Shown: positions 62,842-64,000 of the stretch, one piece after another
Numbering within the stretch: position 1 is the stretch's first letter
Layout: every line of letters begins with the position of its first letter
From: Struthidea cinerea
Lineage: Eukaryota > Chordata > Aves > Passeriformes > Corcoracidae
Direction: 5' to 3'
Assembly (NCBI GenBank): GCA_013397865.1
Contig: VZTI01003267.1
Span: 934,527-998,526, forward strand
DNA length: 64,000 nt
The notes under the pieces: generated by a model
Seen by the model: the letters and a program-made list of their open reading frames with translations, nothing else
Told to the model about the DNA's origin: nothing
Database searches by the model: none
Translations under genes and position numbers: made by a program

Positions 62842-63724
62842 ATGACAGAGAGTCCTTTGCATTGTAGCAGGCAAAAGGAGATTCAGTTTGGCTTTTCAGG
62901 AGCTAAGAGGCTGTATTGATGGTTATAGTCTTGCTTCAACGTTAAATTTTATTGACAAGTATCAGTTGCTGTAGATGACTAAGACATGGACAGGCTGGGG
63001 TATTTGTAACTGTAAGAAGGAATATCCAAAACCTGCAGCCCCACTTAATTTAGAACAATTCCTCCAATGTGCTTTTATTGTTAAAATTCTGTCTAGTAAA
63101 GCTTCACTACACCTACAGTCCTGCAATAAAGACAAAGTACTTGCAGCACAAAGTTAGAGATCTATATCAGTGATTACTTTATAGCTCTGCAACAGACAGG
63201 GGTAAGAAAAACCCAAAAAACCATAAAAACATAACCTGTAAAGTTAATCTTTCCTATCCATCTATAGGAGGTTTTCGATGGGGAAATGCCTGAATTTTAA
63301 GGCATCTATATGTGAGTGGAGGGTGCAAAAAGAGGGTAGAGAAGCTGAAGGGTGAAGATTCTAGAAATATACCCTATACCTAGTATATAATCTCCAAATT
63401 GCTGAAATAATGGTATCTCAGTTAAGAAGCACAGGCATGATACACAACGGAAGTTGGGGATCAAGAAATTCTAGCCCGCTGCAGTACAGATGGATGTCAC
63501 AGATAGCAAAACTCCTACATGCTCCACGTCTTAATTTTTAACGAAAGAGTTATTAAAATATAAAAAAAAAGTTTCAGTTGCTAAAGCCTTGAAGTAGGTT
63601 AAATGAAATTAAAGGTTTCTATTTCCATGGGATTCAAGCTGATTTCGATTACAAGCTCGCTACCAACCGATATATCTCCATAATTAGCCACACTTTAAAC
63701 TTCACTCAGGGAATATTTTTTTTT

Positions 63725-64000
63725 AGTACCCACGCGGCCCCTGCTCCACGAGGACCGCGAGTCTCTCCTCGGGACACAGGCGAAGGAAGGGCTCGCCCTG
63801 CTCCTGATGGAGGGCTCCCAGCGCACGGACCCGTGGGGCCGGGGATGCGGGCACGGCCCAGCCCGGCTCCCCCCCACGCACACTCCCTCCTCTGAGCGGG
63901 AGAGGACCTCGTGGCCTCTCCTGCCAGCCCGTTCCCCGCGCCGGCCGCCGCGACGCGGGCTCTGCCCGAGGGGAGCCGCTGCGGCCGCGGGAAGCCAGAG
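63725..64000 (-). promoter_or_regulatory. FAR1: CpG island, likely FAR1 promoter and 5' UTR exon
   Basis: An abrupt change from AT-rich to strongly GC- and CpG-rich sequence up to the right edge, with CGCCGGCCGCCGCGACGCGG and GCTGCGGCCGCGGG. It sits about 10 kb upstream of the FAR1 start codon, which has a splice acceptor just before it, so a non-coding first exon is expected here or just beyond. A possible minus-strand donor GTGG|GTACTA lies near 63,728 but is weak. Confidence 0.6.

Larger units (their letters stand above)
53612..63724 (-). other. FAR1: FAR1 first intron / upstream region
   Basis: About 10 kb between the first coding exon and the CpG island. It holds a SINE (54.8 kb), a CR1 end (57.06 kb) and an ERV-like block (61.8-62.8 kb). 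No other coding exon was recognised. Confidence 0.6.

Noticed and set aside
1..64000. CRISPR arrays, operons, phage or defence systems
   Set aside because: The window is spliced vertebrate DNA. No regularly spaced repeats with unique spacers or polycistronic gene clusters were seen.

Overview
This is nuclear DNA from a bird, most likely a songbird. The grounds are two vertebrate genes with spliced exons, CR1 retroposon fragments, avian-type solo LTRs, and a tRNA-Ile-derived SINE with a CR1-like tail of the kind described in zebra finch (TguSINE1). Runs and single bases of N show a draft scaffold. I saw no bacterial, CRISPR or plasmid-like content.

Layout: (1) 0.9-4.6 kb, minus strand: six consecutive exons of ovochymase-2 (OVCH2), a secreted trypsin-like protease. 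The protease domain is open and has its catalytic triad. The signal-peptide exon and the CUB-domain exons were not found. (2) 4.6-27.8 kb: non-coding DNA with CR1 fragments, three solo LTRs of one ERVK-like family (each with a perfect 6-bp target duplication), an older related LTR, and a tangled repeated block at 12.0-17.6 kb whose near-identical copies meet at single Ns. That block is probably an assembly or haplotype artefact. (3) 27,815-28,808: a 994-bp GC-rich solo LTR with a perfect 5-bp target duplication. It looks like an orphan CpG-island promoter. (4) 32.6-53.6 kb, minus strand: all 11 coding exons of FAR1, the peroxisomal fatty acyl-CoA reductase. The reconstructed reading frame is 515 codons, the length I recall for human FAR1. 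One FAR1 intron uses a GC-AG splice pair. (5) 53.6-64 kb: the upstream FAR1 intron, holding a tRNA-derived SINE, a small CR1 end and an ERV-like block, and ending in a CpG island at the right edge that is the likely FAR1 promoter.

The genes do unrelated jobs. OVCH2 is an extracellular egg/oviduct-type protease. FAR1 makes fatty alcohols for ether lipids (plasmalogens). I found no new multi-gene system. The points most worth checking are the lost Arg at the OVCH2 activation site, the promoter-like solo LTR, the LTR-rich duplicated block, the GC-AG intron, and an unexplained open frame behind FAR1. Exon boundaries were set by hand from splice sites, codon phase and remembered family sequence, with no alignment run.
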